Source of the DNA: Ehretia macrophylla
Taxonomy: Eukaryota > Streptophyta > Magnoliopsida > Boraginales > Ehretiaceae
Reading direction: 5' to 3'
DNA length: 64,000 nt
NCBI GenBank assembly: GCA_037974665.1
Contig: CM075765.1
Span: 9,035,501 to 9,099,500, forward strand
This document shows positions 32,060 to 44,239 of the stretch, one piece after another. The position numbers were made by a program, and so were the translations under genes. The number at the start of each line of letters is the position of its first letter. The first letter of the stretch is position 1. Below the pieces are notes generated by a model. It did not search any database. It had not been told where the DNA came from and was given only the letters and a program-made list of their open reading frames with translations.

Positions 32060-32690
32060 AGCTAAATCATTCCTAAGTCTCTTCTAATAGCACAAAATTG
32101 ATTTTCATGCAATTGTTTTATAAAAATGTCAGCCAATTGATGAATAGAATAACCGAATTTAAGGTCAATATCACCTTTTTGCACATGATCTCTTAGAAAA
32201 TGATGACAAATTTCAATATGCTTAGTTCTAGAATGTTGAATTGGATTCTTTGAGAGACATATAGCACTTGTATTATCACATTTGATCGGCACATGATCAT
32301 ATTTTAGACCAAATTCAAGCAAAATTTGTTTCATCCAGAAAATTTGAACTGCACAACTACCAATAGCTACATACTCGGCTTTTGCCGTTAAAAGAGCTAC
32401 ACTATGTTGTTTCTTGCTAGACCATGAAACTAAAGCATGTCCAAGAAATTGACAACTACCACTAGTGCTTTTTCTATCAATCTTACAACCAGCATAATCG
32501 GCATCGCAATATCCTGAGAGTTCAAAAGATGTAGCTAAAGTAGTCCTAAATCAATAGTACCTTTGAGGTATCTACTAATTCTTTTTATGGCATTCAAGTG
32601 TGATTCCTTAGGAGAAGATTGAAAACGAGCACATAAGCACACATAAAACATAATATCAGGTCTAAAGGTAGTCAAATAGAGAAGGCTTCT
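32060..32690 (-). pseudogene. Sirevirus RNase H, unit A
   Basis: The open part 32334-32062 reads IKCDNTSAICLSKNPIQHSR, KHIEICHHFLRD and ADIFIKQL, the C-terminal half of copia RNase H. Upstream, with frame changes, are SWSSKKQHSVAL (about 32425-32390) and DADYAGCKIDRKSTSGS (about 32505-32455). It follows RT directly on the same strand. Unit B keeps the same domain open at 41180-40596. Confidence 0.75.
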
Positions 32691-32699
32691 GATTATACC

Positions 32700-33620
32700 T
32701 TAATATTGTTTTTCGTCAACCGATTTACCTTTTTCATCTTTGTCAAGCTTGGTTGAAGTTCCCATTGGAGTGCTTATTTCTTTTGCGGTTTCAAGCCCGA
32801 ATTTCTTAATGAGTTCCTTTATGTACTTGGTTTGATTTATGAAGATCCCTTCCTTTGTTTGTTTGATTTGAAGTCCAAGGAAGAAATTTAATTCTCCCAT
32901 CATGCTCATTTCAAATTCTTTATGCATGCACTTAAAAAAATACTCATAAAGGGATTCATTAGTAGCACCAAAGATAATATCATCAACATATACTTGTACA
33001 AGTAAGATATCTTTAGCTTTTCTTTTTACGAATAGGGTAGAGTCTAATTTACCTCTAGAAAGACCTTTATCAAGCAAATAACCACTTAATCAATCATACC
33101 ATGCCCTTGGTGCTTGTTTAAATCCATAAAAAGCTTTTTGAAGTTTAAACACATGACTTGGTAGATTAGTATTTTCAAAACCGGGTAGTTGTTCAACATA
33201 GACTTCTTCTTGAAGATAACCATTCAATAAAGCACTTTTGACATCCATTTGATAAAGTTTGAAGTTCATGAAACATGCATATGCTAGCAACATTCGAATG
33301 GATTCAAGTCGAGCTACCGGTGCAAAGGTTTCTTTATAATCTATTCCTTCTTCTTGATTATATCCTTGTGCAACCAATCTAGCCTTATTTCTAGTTACAT
33401 TACCGGATTCATCTAATTTGTTTCAAAAAACCCATTTTGTACCAATAATCGGGTAATTAATAGGTCTTTCAACTAAGGTCCAGACTTGATTTCTTTCAAA
33501 TTGATTAAGCTCTTCTTGCATAGCAATAATCCAATCAACATCCAATAATGCTTCTTTTATATTCTTAGGTTCTACTTGAGATATAAAAGCAACATGTTCA
33601 CAAAAAGTATTTAGATTAGA
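32700..33620 (-). pseudogene. Sirevirus reverse transcriptase, unit A
   Basis: Minus-strand blocks in order: WIIAMQEELNQFERNQVW (about 33530-33480), KWVF, then from 33377 MVAQGYNQEEGIDYKETFAP, YQMDVKSALLNGYLQEEVYV and LQKAFYGFKQAPRAWYD. A stop near 33087-33089 follows, then from 33077 LVQVYVDDIIFGA (the catalytic YVDD is intact) and GLQIKQTKEGIF. The family is Ty1/copia RT. The connector region upstream (33850-33616) is frame-shifted. Confidence 0.8.
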
Positions 33621-33849
33621 GTGAGTTCTTACGCCTTGTGATGGATCTCCGAGGATTTGATAATTTGGATGATTCTTGACAAATTTCCAACATCTTGGAG
33701 ATCTTGATTTGTTGACACAATTTGATCACTTGATGTTGGTTGTTCTTCCTCATTTGGAGAATCAATTTGAATACTTGTAGAAGTATTTTCTTTCTCACTT
33801 GTAGAGATAGGTTGACTTTGTTTTTCAACTTGTTGAACCTACATCATCA

Positions 33850-34680
33850 TCTTCATCTTTTCTTGACATAAAGGGGTTAGTCTCATCAAAATTAACATGC
33901 ATAGATTCCTCAATTACTGAGGTTCTTCTATTGTAAACCCGATATGCATTGCTTCTACAAGAATAGCCAATAAAAATACCTTCATCGGATTTTGAGTCAA
34001 ACTTACCAAGGTAATCTTTATTGTTTAAGATAAAGCATTTACATCCAAAAACCTTAAAATGTGAAATATTCGGAGTACGTCGTTTTCATAATTCATATGG
34101 AGTTTTCTTGAGAAAAGGTCTAATTAAAACTCTATTTAGATCATAGCAAGCCGTATTGACAGCTTCTCCCCAAAAGTATGTAGGCAAATTATTTTCTTTC
34201 AACATTGTTCTTGCCATTTCTTGTAGAGTTCGATTTTTTCTTTCAACAACCCCATTTTGTTGAGGCGTTCTAAGAGCCAAAAAGTTATGTTCAATGCCAT
34301 TGTGTTCACATAATTCAACAAAAGATGCATTTATGAATTCCGTGCCTTGATCACTATGAATGCATGAAATGTAGTAGGCTTTCTCATTTTGCACTCTTTT
34401 ACAAAATTTTGCAAATTCATTGAAGGCATCACTTTTGACAGCAAGAAACATGACCCAAGTATATCTAGTATAATCATCAACAATAACAAAAACATATCTA
34501 GATCCTCCTAGACTTACCACATCCATTGGTCCAAAAAGGTCCATATGAAGTTTTTGTAGGCTGTTGATGTGGTCACATGACTAATGGTTTTAAAAGATGC
34601 TTTATGTTGTTTTCCAAATTGACATGCATCATATAAATGATCTTTTTCAGACTTGGTCTTAGGAAGACCTCTTACAAGAT
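33850..34680 (-). pseudogene. Sirevirus integrase, unit A
   Basis: The open core 34544-34086 contains the full DDE set: MDLFGPMDV near the first Asp (34544), IHSDQGTEF with the second Asp (about 34360), and TPQQNGVVERKNRTLQEMA with the Glu (about 34265-34220). Upstream CDACQFGKQHKASF (about 34635-34590) is the end of the zinc finger, in a shifted frame. Downstream, in another frame, the GFIGYSS-like GIFIGYSCRS block is near 33985-33950. Known role: joins element DNA to host DNA. It is broken by frameshifts at both ends. Confidence 0.8.
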
Positions 34681-34684
34681 ATTT

Positions 34685-35170
34685 TCAAGAAAGTTTACCA
34701 AATAGATCCAAGCTAATATGTCCTAACCTTCTATGCCACAACCAAGAATCTTCATTTGTTGTGATTAAACGCTCAATATTTTGGCATGATATACTATCGA
34801 AGTCAATGATATAAACATTTTCATGTCTATTTGCAACAAAAAGCACATTGTTCATTTTATCAAAAACGGTGCAACAAGATGATTTGAATTCAACTAGATA
34901 ACCATTATCACATAATTCACTTACACTTAGCAAGTTATGTTGCAATCCTTTCACAAGTAGCACATCATGGATAGATATATTATTTTTATTTCCATTGCTA
35001 CCTTTACCAATGATTTTACATTTCTCATTGTTTCCAAAGCTCACATATCCTTTGTATTTTTTGATAGGCTTATAGAAAATGGATGGATCACTGGTCATAT
35101 GCCTTGAGCATCCACTATCAATGACCCAATTTCCTTCATACTTTATTCTTAGGGTAACCTATATACAAAG
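34685..35170 (-). pseudogene. Sirevirus protease and integrase zinc-finger start, unit A
   Basis: Just upstream of the open part, minus-strand codons near 35140-35095 read WVIDSGCSRHMT, the copia aspartic protease site (DSGCS). The open frame 35098-34685 continues with FYKPIKKYKGYVSFGNNEK and ISIHDVLLVKGLQHNLLSVS. It ends in WLWHRRLGHISLDLFGKLS, the first His pair of the integrase HHCC finger. A stop at 34685 separates it from the integrase core. Confidence 0.75.
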
Positions 35171-35210
35171 ACAAAATTTAGGTCCCCAAGTTCTATTGGG
35201 TCCTAGATTA

Positions 35211-36860
35211 CTAGTATTTATTTTTAGCACATTTAATAATCCATTTTGGTTTGAGCCAAGAAGGAATTTTAGAGTCTTTACCTACCATATTTTGAAATCT
35301 ACAATGTGATGTTATATGACCTTGTTTTTCACAATAGGTACATGATTTTTGAAATCTTTTTGATGTTGATGCTTCATTTGTAGAAGATGATGCTTTTACA
35401 AAATAACTTTTAAAGGATTTTTGTTTTAGAGAAGGTTCATATCTTAATCCACTTTTCTCAAAAGCCAATTTTTGTGAACCAAGCATTTTATCAAGATTTT
35501 CTTTTCCTTTTGTAAATCTTACAAGACTTTCATTTAACCCTTGATTTTCTTTTTCAACCTTTTCAATTTTTGTTTGAAGATTATCATTTTCAAAATGAAA
35601 TTTAAGTGCCTTTTCATTAGCACAATTTTGATCTTTTTCAAGCAACTTATTTTCTTCTTTCAAAGAATTATTTTTCTTTTGAAGTTCATTTATCTTGATA
35701 ATTGTAATTTCAAAACCATCATGTATTTTTGAAAATTCATATTGTAATTCTTCAAAGGAACATTCATTATCAATTAATGAACTAGAAGAGTAATATCCAG
35801 AGCTAAAAGAAAAACATACCTGATCATCTTCTTTCGCCGTAAGACAAACGATATTAGCCACTTCTTCATTTTCTCTTTCTTCATCGGTTGATGCATTGTC
35901 ATCAACGTATGTTGCTTTCAAAGATTTTTCTCCCTTGGTTTTGATTAGTTTTGGACAGTTTGCTTTTATGTGACCCGTCTTGTCATAATTGAAACATCTT
36001 CCTTCTTCTTTTGGTTTGTTTCTCCCTTTGTTCATAAACTTATTGTAAGATGGAGCTTTACTTACCTTTTTGTATTTGAGGAATTTTTTGAAGTTCCTTG
36101 TAAGAAGAGCTATCTCATCTTCATCTTCTTTGTTTTCTTCTTCTTTATCACTTGAATAAGCCTTTGATGCAAGAAGTGCAAGTGACTTCTTATTATTTCT
36201 TTTCTCTTCTTCTCAATCCTTCTCATAAGTTCACTAAGAGTGAGACTTTTGAGGTCTTTAGCTTCTTCAATAGCTGTCACTTTTGCTTCCCATGGCTCGG
36301 TTAAGCTTCGGAGAACTTTTCCTACTAATTCTTCATTAGAATACTCTTTTCCAAGAGATTTAAGAGCATTAACAATATCGGTAAATTTAGAAAACATTTG
36401 TTCAATATTTTCATCATGTTGCATTTTCAATATTTCATATTTATGAACAAGCATGTTTATTCTAGTTTTTTTAACTTGGTTAGTTCCCTCATACGTGACT
36501 TGTAATTGATCCCAAATTTCTTTAGCACTTTTGCATTCAGAAATTTTATTGAACTCATTTGGATCTAAAGCAAGATATAACATGTTCATAGCTTTAAAGT
36601 TTCTTTCACACATTTTAAAGTCATCATCATTAAAGTCTTTTCCCGGTTTAGGGACAGTGATGCTTTGTTTTCCTTCCTTCTTGGTTAGAGTAAGATTGAT
36701 TGGTCCATTTTTTTTTTATCACATTCCAAACTCTAATGTCATTTGCTAGAATATAGATTCTCATCCTAGTTTTCCAAAAAGAATAGTTTGTTCCATTAAA
36801 CAATGGTGGTCTTGAGGAAGATTGACCTTCAACTATATTAGACATTGATGAGCTTGCCAT
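35211..36860 (-). pseudogene. Sirevirus gag, unit A (three frame blocks)
   Basis: It starts at ATG 36860 (MASSSMSNIVEGQSSSRPPL), with LFNGTNYSFWKTRMRIYI typical of copia gag. It shifts frame near 36650 to the block 36613-36110 (WDQLQVTYEGTNQVKKTR, VLRSLTEPWEAKVTAIEEA), then shifts again near 36100 to 36035-35211. That last block holds a zinc knuckle CFNYDKTGHIKANC, in which the second Cys is Tyr, a long coiled-coil-like region (ELQKKNNSLKEENKLLEKDQ), and a second, intact CCHC knuckle (CTYCEKQGHITSHC). A large C-terminal gag with coiled coil is usual for Sireviruses. The primer site is 40 bp upstream. Confidence 0.8.
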
Positions 36861-36901
36861 AGGGATCCTCTACTAGATGTTAAGCTATATGTAGAGTACT
36901 A

Positions 36902-36914
36902 GCTCTTAATACCA
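36902..36914 (-). other. Primer binding site of Sirevirus unit A
   Basis: The minus strand reads TGGTATTAAGAGC two bases after the LTR end. It is a slightly changed tRNA-Met type site (standard TGGTATCAGAGC with an added A). Confidence 0.7.
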
Positions 36915-36916
36915 CT

Positions 36917-38603
36917 TGTTGGTCCTTGATAACCTATGAGGGGGGTGAATTAGGTTGTTTGGCAAGGTTAAACAATTTAAAAATTCTTAATGCAGAAATG
37001 ATGTCTAGTAAAAATTAATAATATCTTAAAAGTTCTTGTAGGCAATTTATCAAACACTTAGTGAGCACACAAGTGTATAACACTAGATAAGAAATTACAA
37101 CTTCAAGAATTAAACTCCAAGTAAATAAATCAACGATTATCGAACAATCAATATGAGCAATATCCACAAGAAGGTAAATGACTTGAAAATAAATAGAGTA
37201 GAGTAAGAGAAGCCAAACACGATGATTTTTAAGTGGTTCACACTCCCGGAGGCCTAGTCCACCACCTAAGGTCTTCATTTCCCTTAGGATTTAACTACTC
37301 TTCACTAAGATGCTTCTTCAAATGTTGGTGAAGTAAAAACCAACTACAATTAATCTTGAGTCCACAAGAGTTACACGAGCTCCTTTAAGTGTAGGTGAAG
37401 CTCAACCTACTAATCTTTCTTCCTTTGATCCACAAAGGATTACAACACTTCTTCTCACAATGATTCTCCCAATCTAGGTGAAAGAGTGCAATACAATGAT
37501 TGTGTGAAAATATGAATGAGAATAGCAACTTCTATTTGAGTTTGATATTACAATTGAGAAACATTTTGAATGCTCAAAGATATGAAAGTGACAACTCAAA
37601 ATTTCTCAATGAAAATTGATATGAAAAACTCTTTGAATTTGCTTGAAAAATGAAAATTGAAGCTTGGAAAGATGTTTTGAAATGGTAAGAGAGCATGGCT
37701 TAAAAAGAGGAAAAAGTTAAACACAAAACGAATATAAAGCATAAATCCTGGATTTTCCCGTTAAGCCATCCGGTCACTGTGCCCTTTATCCAGTCGACCG
37801 GATGGGACAAGTAATTCCCAGACCAGAGTCTCTGCCAGTCGTTGTGGCCTTCATCTGATTGACCGAATGAGGCTAGTAACTCCCGGATGATCAAAATGTT
37901 GAAAAGCCTCTTTTTTTTTTTAGCCCCAAAATAATTTGTTTAATGGTAAAACATTTGGGCACTTTTAAGGGCACTTATACAAAGGTGTTTCTAGCATTTT
38001 TAACATCTCAAAATATTTTCAAAACACTTAAAAATATTTAGAATGATTTTATCGCACAAGAGTTTGAAATCCAAAAAGTCTATTTTTCAAAGATGAATTC
38101 AAAATGATCTTCTTTTTTTTTGAAAATATTTGATCGAAAGATATTTTGCGAATATGAAAAATCTTTTATGAAAAACCTTTTTTGGAGAAATTATGAGCTA
38201 CACAAATCATACTTAGACAAACAACATTTTTAAAGCCGGTACCTCTTATGTCGCCACGTCTCTTTCCTTATAACTTCTTTTTATCGTCGAGTCTTCAACT
38301 CTATAACTTTGGGCTAACAAGTCTTTTTCTTCGGGTCTTCATAACTTGATATCCCACAAGCGACTTCATTTGAATGAAACAAGACATAAGATTACCTTTT
38401 GGGCTTTGATGTAGATTTTGATTGGGCTTTGACTTTAATCCAATAGCTTTTCAAGCCTTTGATTTCTTTTGAATAGATCCATGTTGATAAGGCTTGCTTT
38501 GTTGGATTTGAATGACTTACCCAAAATACAAAGATAGTACTAAATCATAATTAAGATGTTTTGTTATTATCAAAATAAAGATTATAAGTTTTTTAGGCCA
38601 ACA
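36917..38603 (-). repeat. Shared LTR: 5' LTR of unit A and 3' LTR of unit B
   Basis: The plus strand reads TGTTGGTCCTTGATAACC at 36917 and ...TTAGGCCAACA at 38603. Unit A's primer site and gag lie on one side. On the other is a polypurine tract (minus AAAAAGGGAGAGAT, 38617-38604), followed by the extra ORF and pol of unit B. It carries a palindrome cluster at 37767-37892. Confidence 0.85.
37767..37892. repeat. Palindrome-rich tract in shared Sirevirus LTR
   Basis: Counterpart of 29259-29384, with several point changes in the CCGGTCG and CGACCGG halves. Confidence 0.65.
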
Positions 38604-39057
38604 ATCTCTCCCTTTTTGATGATGACAAAACATTGAAATTAGTAAGCATGAAATAGTTGAATTTGAAAAAAATAAAACTTGATTTGAGGTCTCCCCCCTC
38701 AATTTGAGATTGATTGAATCAATAGCTTGCACTTGAAAAGCAAGCTCCCCCTGAATAAGTGCATAGTTTTATAAAGTATATTCATACACTTATTTTTCTC
38801 TTTTCATGCTTGAATTCAATATACCTTTCCCCCTCCCCCCTCCCCCCCTGTTTGACATCAACAAAATATAAATCTCATAACATAGAAGAGCAAATAGTCA
38901 TAAAAAGAGTTGCAACTACAAGGAATGTAAAGCATTAAAGAACCAGAATATCCAAACAGTGTGAAAACAAAATGAAAGTGCAGAGAAGTATTTGATGCAA
39001 GTAAAACAGGAAAGCTGAAAAGTTGTTTGAAAAAATAAATCACAAGGCATCCACAAA

Positions 39058-40126
39058 CTAAGAACCAAGATGGTGGTCATGTAAGGCTTTCAACATTTGC
39101 TCTATACGATCCAAACGAACATCTTGAGCATCAAGATGAGCAATGATTTCATCATGAGTGGAGAATTGAGAGGAAGATGATCCAGCTCTGCGAGAGCTAC
39201 CAAGACCACTTTTACTAGCGCTTTGTCTTTCCATAGGATCTTTAAAGGTATCGGGATCAATATCAAGAGATTCAAACACAATAGGATTATCGCTTGTATC
39301 ATCATCAATGTCAAGAACTTGGCTGTTATAAATCTTCAACTTTTGACGGGTGACGCTAGGGAGATTGAGAATATATGATCTAGCACTTATAGACTCAAAC
39401 TCTTGATCTCGTGGAACATCTAAAGACTCGAAGAGATGTGTTAAGCGCACCCCATAAGCAAGTTGGTTTTCGGCTTCCTTGGTATGAATGATATGGTTGA
39501 CAATGATGTGTGGAAGATTGATTCTCTTGGCTTCATACATCAAATACATTAACAACCTAGTGAATTTCGGAATAGAACCATCCATAACTTTCCTCGGAAT
39601 AATAACTTCATGAAGAATGTAAAACAAGAGCTTCTTTTCCGGGGTGATTTCCTTCTTCTTAGGATATTGATTTCTAATCTTTCCCGTTCCTTCCCATAAG
39701 AATTCTATAACCTTTTTATTCTAAATCATCATGAATGCCTTCCGGCATACCTTTGTAGGAATAAAGCTTAGTCCCTTGATTTGGAATTCCGAAAGCTCTA
39801 GCAAAATCACTAGCATAAAATTCTAATACCCTATCCTTAACTTGGCTTTTCAACTTCATGGTGCTAAAATATAAATTGGCATAATAGAATAATTCACGAA
39901 TCCAAGAAGTACAACCTTTGTTCTCAAACCTTAACATAGGAAACCAACCTTGAGCATCTAGGAATCTTATAATTCTAGTACTATTGAGCAAAGTAGGAGG
40001 GTCCAAAATCTTACCCTATAGGTTGTTTTGTTGAGGGAAAGCGTTAGGATTGACAATGATTTGAGGAGCGGAGGATGGTGATTCTCCCATCTTGCGTTTT
40101 TTTGAGTCAGCTCTTGGTGGTACCAT
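39058..40126 (-). pseudogene. Sirevirus extra ORF, unit B
   Basis: Same protein as in unit A, starting at MVPPRADSKKRKMGES (about 40126). It has a TAG at 40018-40016 where unit A has a TGG Trp codon, and a frame change near 39716. The last part is open from 39627 to 39058, including VPRDQEFESISARSYILN and VTRQKLKIYN, where unit A has stops. The comparison shows that the two copies were silenced by different mutations. Confidence 0.6.
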
Positions 40127-40416
40127 TGAGAATGTGCAAAAATTTGAAGCTTTTATAAGAAGATTGCCTTTGAGGAATTTCGTTGAATACCTTGGAGGCA
40201 AGGATTTTGAAAGCTTTTCTTTTGAAGTTTTTTGAAAATTTTGATGAAGCAAAAACAAGGTTTTGATGATAGAAAAGTGTTGTGAAGCAATTAGCGATGA
40301 AAATATAGTCGTTTTGAGGAGTTTATATAGAAGAGGTTGAGAGAAATAGAGAGAATTTGAAGTTTAGTAGGAAAGATTTTGAAAAAATGAAGCAAAATTC
40401 GTGTTCTTGTCAGCGC

Positions 40417-40540
40417 GATCCGGTCGTTAGGCCCTTGATCTGGGCGCCTGGATGAGGGCAGTAACGCCCGGTAGTAGCACTTCATCCGATCGTTGCATGC
40501 TTCACCCGGTCGACTGGATGAATGCGGTAACGCTTAGATC
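40417..40540. repeat. Palindrome-rich tract between pol and extra ORF, unit B
   Basis: Counterpart of 31894-32016, with CCGGTCG, GATCCGGTCG and CCGGTCGACTGG words interleaved with AGTAACGCCCG. Confidence 0.65.
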
Positions 40541-40595
40541 ACCTATTTTTTGAAAAAAATTAGTTTTTCAAAAATTTAAGTGACCCAAAGCATTC

Positions 40596-41180
40596 CTAAG
40601 TCTCTTCTAATAGAACAAAATTGATTTTCATGCAATGGTTTTGTAAATTGTCGGCCAATTGATGAATAGAATCAATGAATTTAAGTTCAATATTACCTTT
40701 TTGCACATGATCTCTTAGAAAATGATGACAAATTTCAATATGCTTAGTTCTAGAATATTGAATTGGATTCTTTGAGAGACTTATAGCACTTGTATTATCA
40801 CATTTGATCGACACATGATCATATTCTAGACCAAAGTCAAGCAAAGATTTTTTCATCCATAAAATTTGAGCTACACAACTACCAATAGCTACATACTCGG
40901 CTTTTGTCGTTGAAAGAGCTACACTATGTTGTTTCTTGCTAGACCATGAAACTAAAGCATGTCCAAGAAATTGACAACTACCACTAGTGCTTTTTCTATC
41001 AATCTTACAACCTGCATAATCGGCATCGCAATATCCTAAGAGTTCAAAAGATGTGCATTTAGGGTAAAGTAATCCTAAATCAATAGTACCTTTGAGGTAT
41101 CTAATAATTCTTTTTACTACATTCAAGTGAGATTCCTTAGGAGAAGATTGAAAACGAACACATAAACACACATAAAACAT
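40596..41180 (-). pseudogene. Sirevirus RNase H, unit B
   Basis: Open over 194 codons: VVKRIIRYLKGTIDLGLLYP (RT tail), YCDADYAGCKIDRKSTSGSC, SWSSKKQHSVALSTTKAEYV, IKCDNTSAISLSKNPIQYSR and KHIEICHHFLRDHVQK. The end (ADNLQNHCMKI) is shifted by an indel against unit A (ADIFIKQL). It is the best preserved RNase H of the two units. Confidence 0.8.
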
Positions 41181-41236
41181 AATATCAGGGTCCTAGACGT
41201 AGTTAAATAGAGAAGGCTTCTGATCGTACCTCGATA

Positions 41237-42436
41237 TTATTTTTCATCAACCGATTTACCTTTTTCATCTTTGTCAAGCTTGCTTGAAGTTCCCAATGGA
41301 GTGCTTATTTCTTTTGCGGTTTCAAGCCCGAATTTCTTAATGAGTTCCTTTATGTACTTGGCTTGATTTATGAAGATCCCTTCCTTTGTTTGTTTGATTT
41401 GAAGTCCAAGGAAGAAATTTAATTCTCCCATCATGCTCATTTCAAATTCTTTATGCATGCACTCAGAAAAATACTCACAAAGGGATTCATTAGTAGTACG
41501 AAAGATAATATTATCAATATATACTTGTACAAGTAAGATATCTTTAGCTTTTCTTTTTACGAATAGGGTAGAGTCTAATTTACCTCTAGAAAAACCTTTA
41601 TCAAGCAAATAACCTCTTAATTGATCATACCATGCCCTTGGTGCTTGTTTAAGTCCATAAAGAGCTTTTTGAAGTTTAAACACATGACTTGGTAGATTAG
41701 TATTTTCAAAACCAGGTGGTTGTTCAACATAGACTTCTTCTTGAAGATAACCATTCAAGAAAACACTTTTGACATCCATTTGATAAAGTTTGAAGTTCAT
41801 GAAACATGCATATGCTATCAATATTAGAATGGATTCAAGTTGAGCTATCGGTGCAAAGGTTTCTTCATAATCTATTCCTTCTTCTTGATTTTATCCTTGT
41901 GCAACCAATCTAGCCTTATTTCTAGTTACATTACCGGATTCATCTAATTTGTTTCGAAAAACCCATTTTGTAACAATAATCGGGTAATTACTAGGTCTTT
42001 CAACTAAGGTCCAGACTTGATTTCTTTCAAATTGATTAAGCTCTTCTTGCATAGCAATAATCCAATCAACATCCAATAATGCTTCTTTTATATTCTTAGG
42101 TTCTACTTGAGATATAAAAGCAACATGTTCAAAAAATATTTAGATTAGAGTGAGTTCTTACACCTTGCGATGAATCTCAGAGGATTTGATCATTTGGATG
42201 ATTCTTGACAAATTTCCAACATCTTGTGAGATCTTGATTTGTTGACACAATTTGGTCACTTGATGTTGGTTGTTCTTCCTCATTTGGAGAATCAATTTGA
42301 ATACTTGTAGAAGTATTTTCTTTCTCACTTGTAGAGATAGGTTGACTTTATTTTTCAACTTGTTGAACACCAACATCATCATCTTCATCTTTTCTTGACA
42401 TAAAGGGATTTGTCTCATCAAAATTAATATGCATAG
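41237..42436 (-). pseudogene. Sirevirus reverse transcriptase and connector, unit B
   Basis: The block 42076-41891 reads WIIAMQEELNQFERNQVWTL and KWVFRNKLDESGNVTRNKAR, then a stop. From 41821 come YQMDVKSVFLNGYLQEEVYV, LQKALYGLKQAPRAWYDQL and VYIDNIIFRTTNESL. The catalytic motif is YIDN instead of YVDD, so one catalytic Asp is lost. The connector 42421-42158 is open in another frame. It is cut at 42436 by the Tekay insertion. Confidence 0.8.
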
Positions 42437-44239
42437 TGTGAAACCCCACTTTCCTGCTTATCTCGTTTTACGTGCTATATCTCGTTTTGCGTGCATATGA
42501 TCTGTTTATGTGCTATAGGACCTAGAAAGTTATAATTTTGATGTCAATACTCCTAATACGTGCTAAATGTGCATTCATAAAATTTTCATCAAAAACGGAG
42601 TCAGAAATTTTATCGTCGATTTTCAGTGAATAGTGTTTTCGAAACACGTCCGCTAAAATTTTGAAACTGGTCTTTTTAACCCTTCTAGACCTAGTCCACG
42701 GACTTTAATAGACCTGTGTTTGATGAAAACGGTTTTAAAATCGGCTTAAGAATTTATTAGGGTTTTTACACCGACTTTTGCGAAAATCGAGTTTTAAGCC
42801 GACTCGGGTGAAATTGTTTGATTGTAAAACTTCTTGCCACCTAAAAATAATCCAATTGAGATATCTTGGGGGTTGCATAATTATTTTGAGCTTGGTGATC
42901 AAGAAAATGCATTTAAAGTCATTAAAACACAAAAATACTAACTTAAACTAACTTTGACTTTGCATTTTTTTAATTGACCAAGCTTTTAAATACTTCTTGT
43001 CATCAACACACACTCACACAACACAAAACACACTCCACAAACACACACAAGGCCGAGAGAAGGAGGAGAGAAAAAGAAAAGAAATTTCAAAGCTTTTCAA
43101 TCCAATTTTTCAAAGAAAAACCTAGTTTTTGTCCGTAGAACTTCGCACCGACTTGGATTCTGCTTGTTGGGCACGCATAGCACGCATTCCTAGGCTTATA
43201 TTGCATCAAAGGTGAGAGAAAAATTCTAGATCTCAAAATGTCATTTTTATGTTTTTGCGTATAAATGAAGATTGAACCATTAGAATTGAAATCTGATGAT
43301 AGATTATTGCTCCTTGCATGCTAGGGATCGTTATATACTAATACTACGAATTTCTGTCGGATGTAGCATAATTTTTATTTTTCGGGTATTTAATTTTGAT
43401 TAAAATGTTCAAAGTTGAATTAAATGAGTTGTGTTGATCGAAATCGATTGCCGTCGATTTTTAAATACTTGATAATTACGTGTTAGCGCTGTTGTAATGC
43501 CGAATTTTCGATTACGTTGTGCGTGTGAAAATCCAAAAAATCCAGCCATGACATCTTAGGGTTTTAGGGTTATCGGGCATGATTTGTAGGTGTTATGGTG
43601 GATTTCCGAGAGGGCTAATGTAGTAGGTTGAATGGGTGAGTGATAGGAACTGATTTGACAATGTTTGGATTAGTAGATTGTAAGTTATGAATTTTAGAAG
43701 TTTAGGTTGTCATTCTTTAATTTCTTGAACGATGCCTTTAGATGGTTGGGTAGTGTTCGAGTGATGAATGGTGAGTTGTTGATGAGTAATTTAGAGTTTA
43801 ATTATGTATATTATGCATGTCCGGTTAGATGGCCTACTTTGTCATCTAACTACGTTGTTTGTTGTTTAATTTAATATTGATGTTATATTGATGTTATTGA
43901 TTGATTATTATTGAATTCGGGAATCGGGGACTTTCGTTGCTGATCTCCAAATTGATTGATTGATGATTGATGAATATGGAGTCTTGGTATGTGTGTGCCA
44001 CCTCTCGGGAAGCGTCGGGCTGTCGGGTTGATAACGGCATGACTGCCATAGGCTACCCCCAGCTCGCATGACGGAGGTGTCATGGAGGGAGGGGCTAGTG
44101 AGGTACCTCGGGTGCGTGAGTAATGGGGAGTTATAAGAAGAACGGTTGAGATCGTGATGGCGTTTGGAGCTACACCAAATAGAGTATCCTTTAATGAATG
44201 GTTATATAGTTATGTGATGATAATGTTATTATTGTTGTT

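Larger units (their letters stand above)
28394..38603 (-). mobile_element. Sirevirus-type Ty1/copia element, unit A (complete layout, broken genes)
   Basis: On the minus strand the unit reads: 5' LTR 38603-36917, primer site, gag, protease, integrase, RT, RNase H, palindrome-rich spacer, an extra ORF, purine tract, 3' LTR 30094-28394. The extra ORF between pol and the 3' LTR and the palindrome clusters are known Sirevirus traits. Every gene has stops or frameshifts. The LTR at 36917-38603 is at the same time the 3' LTR of a second unit (B). Confidence 0.8.
36917..42436 (-). mobile_element. Sirevirus unit B (second tandem unit), continues at 51621-52003
   Basis: It has the same order and strand as unit A but is cut in pol by the Tekay element inserted at 42436/51616. 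The rest (integrase) continues at 51621 and ends abruptly at 52003. There is no gag or 5' LTR for unit B in the window. Confidence 0.8.
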
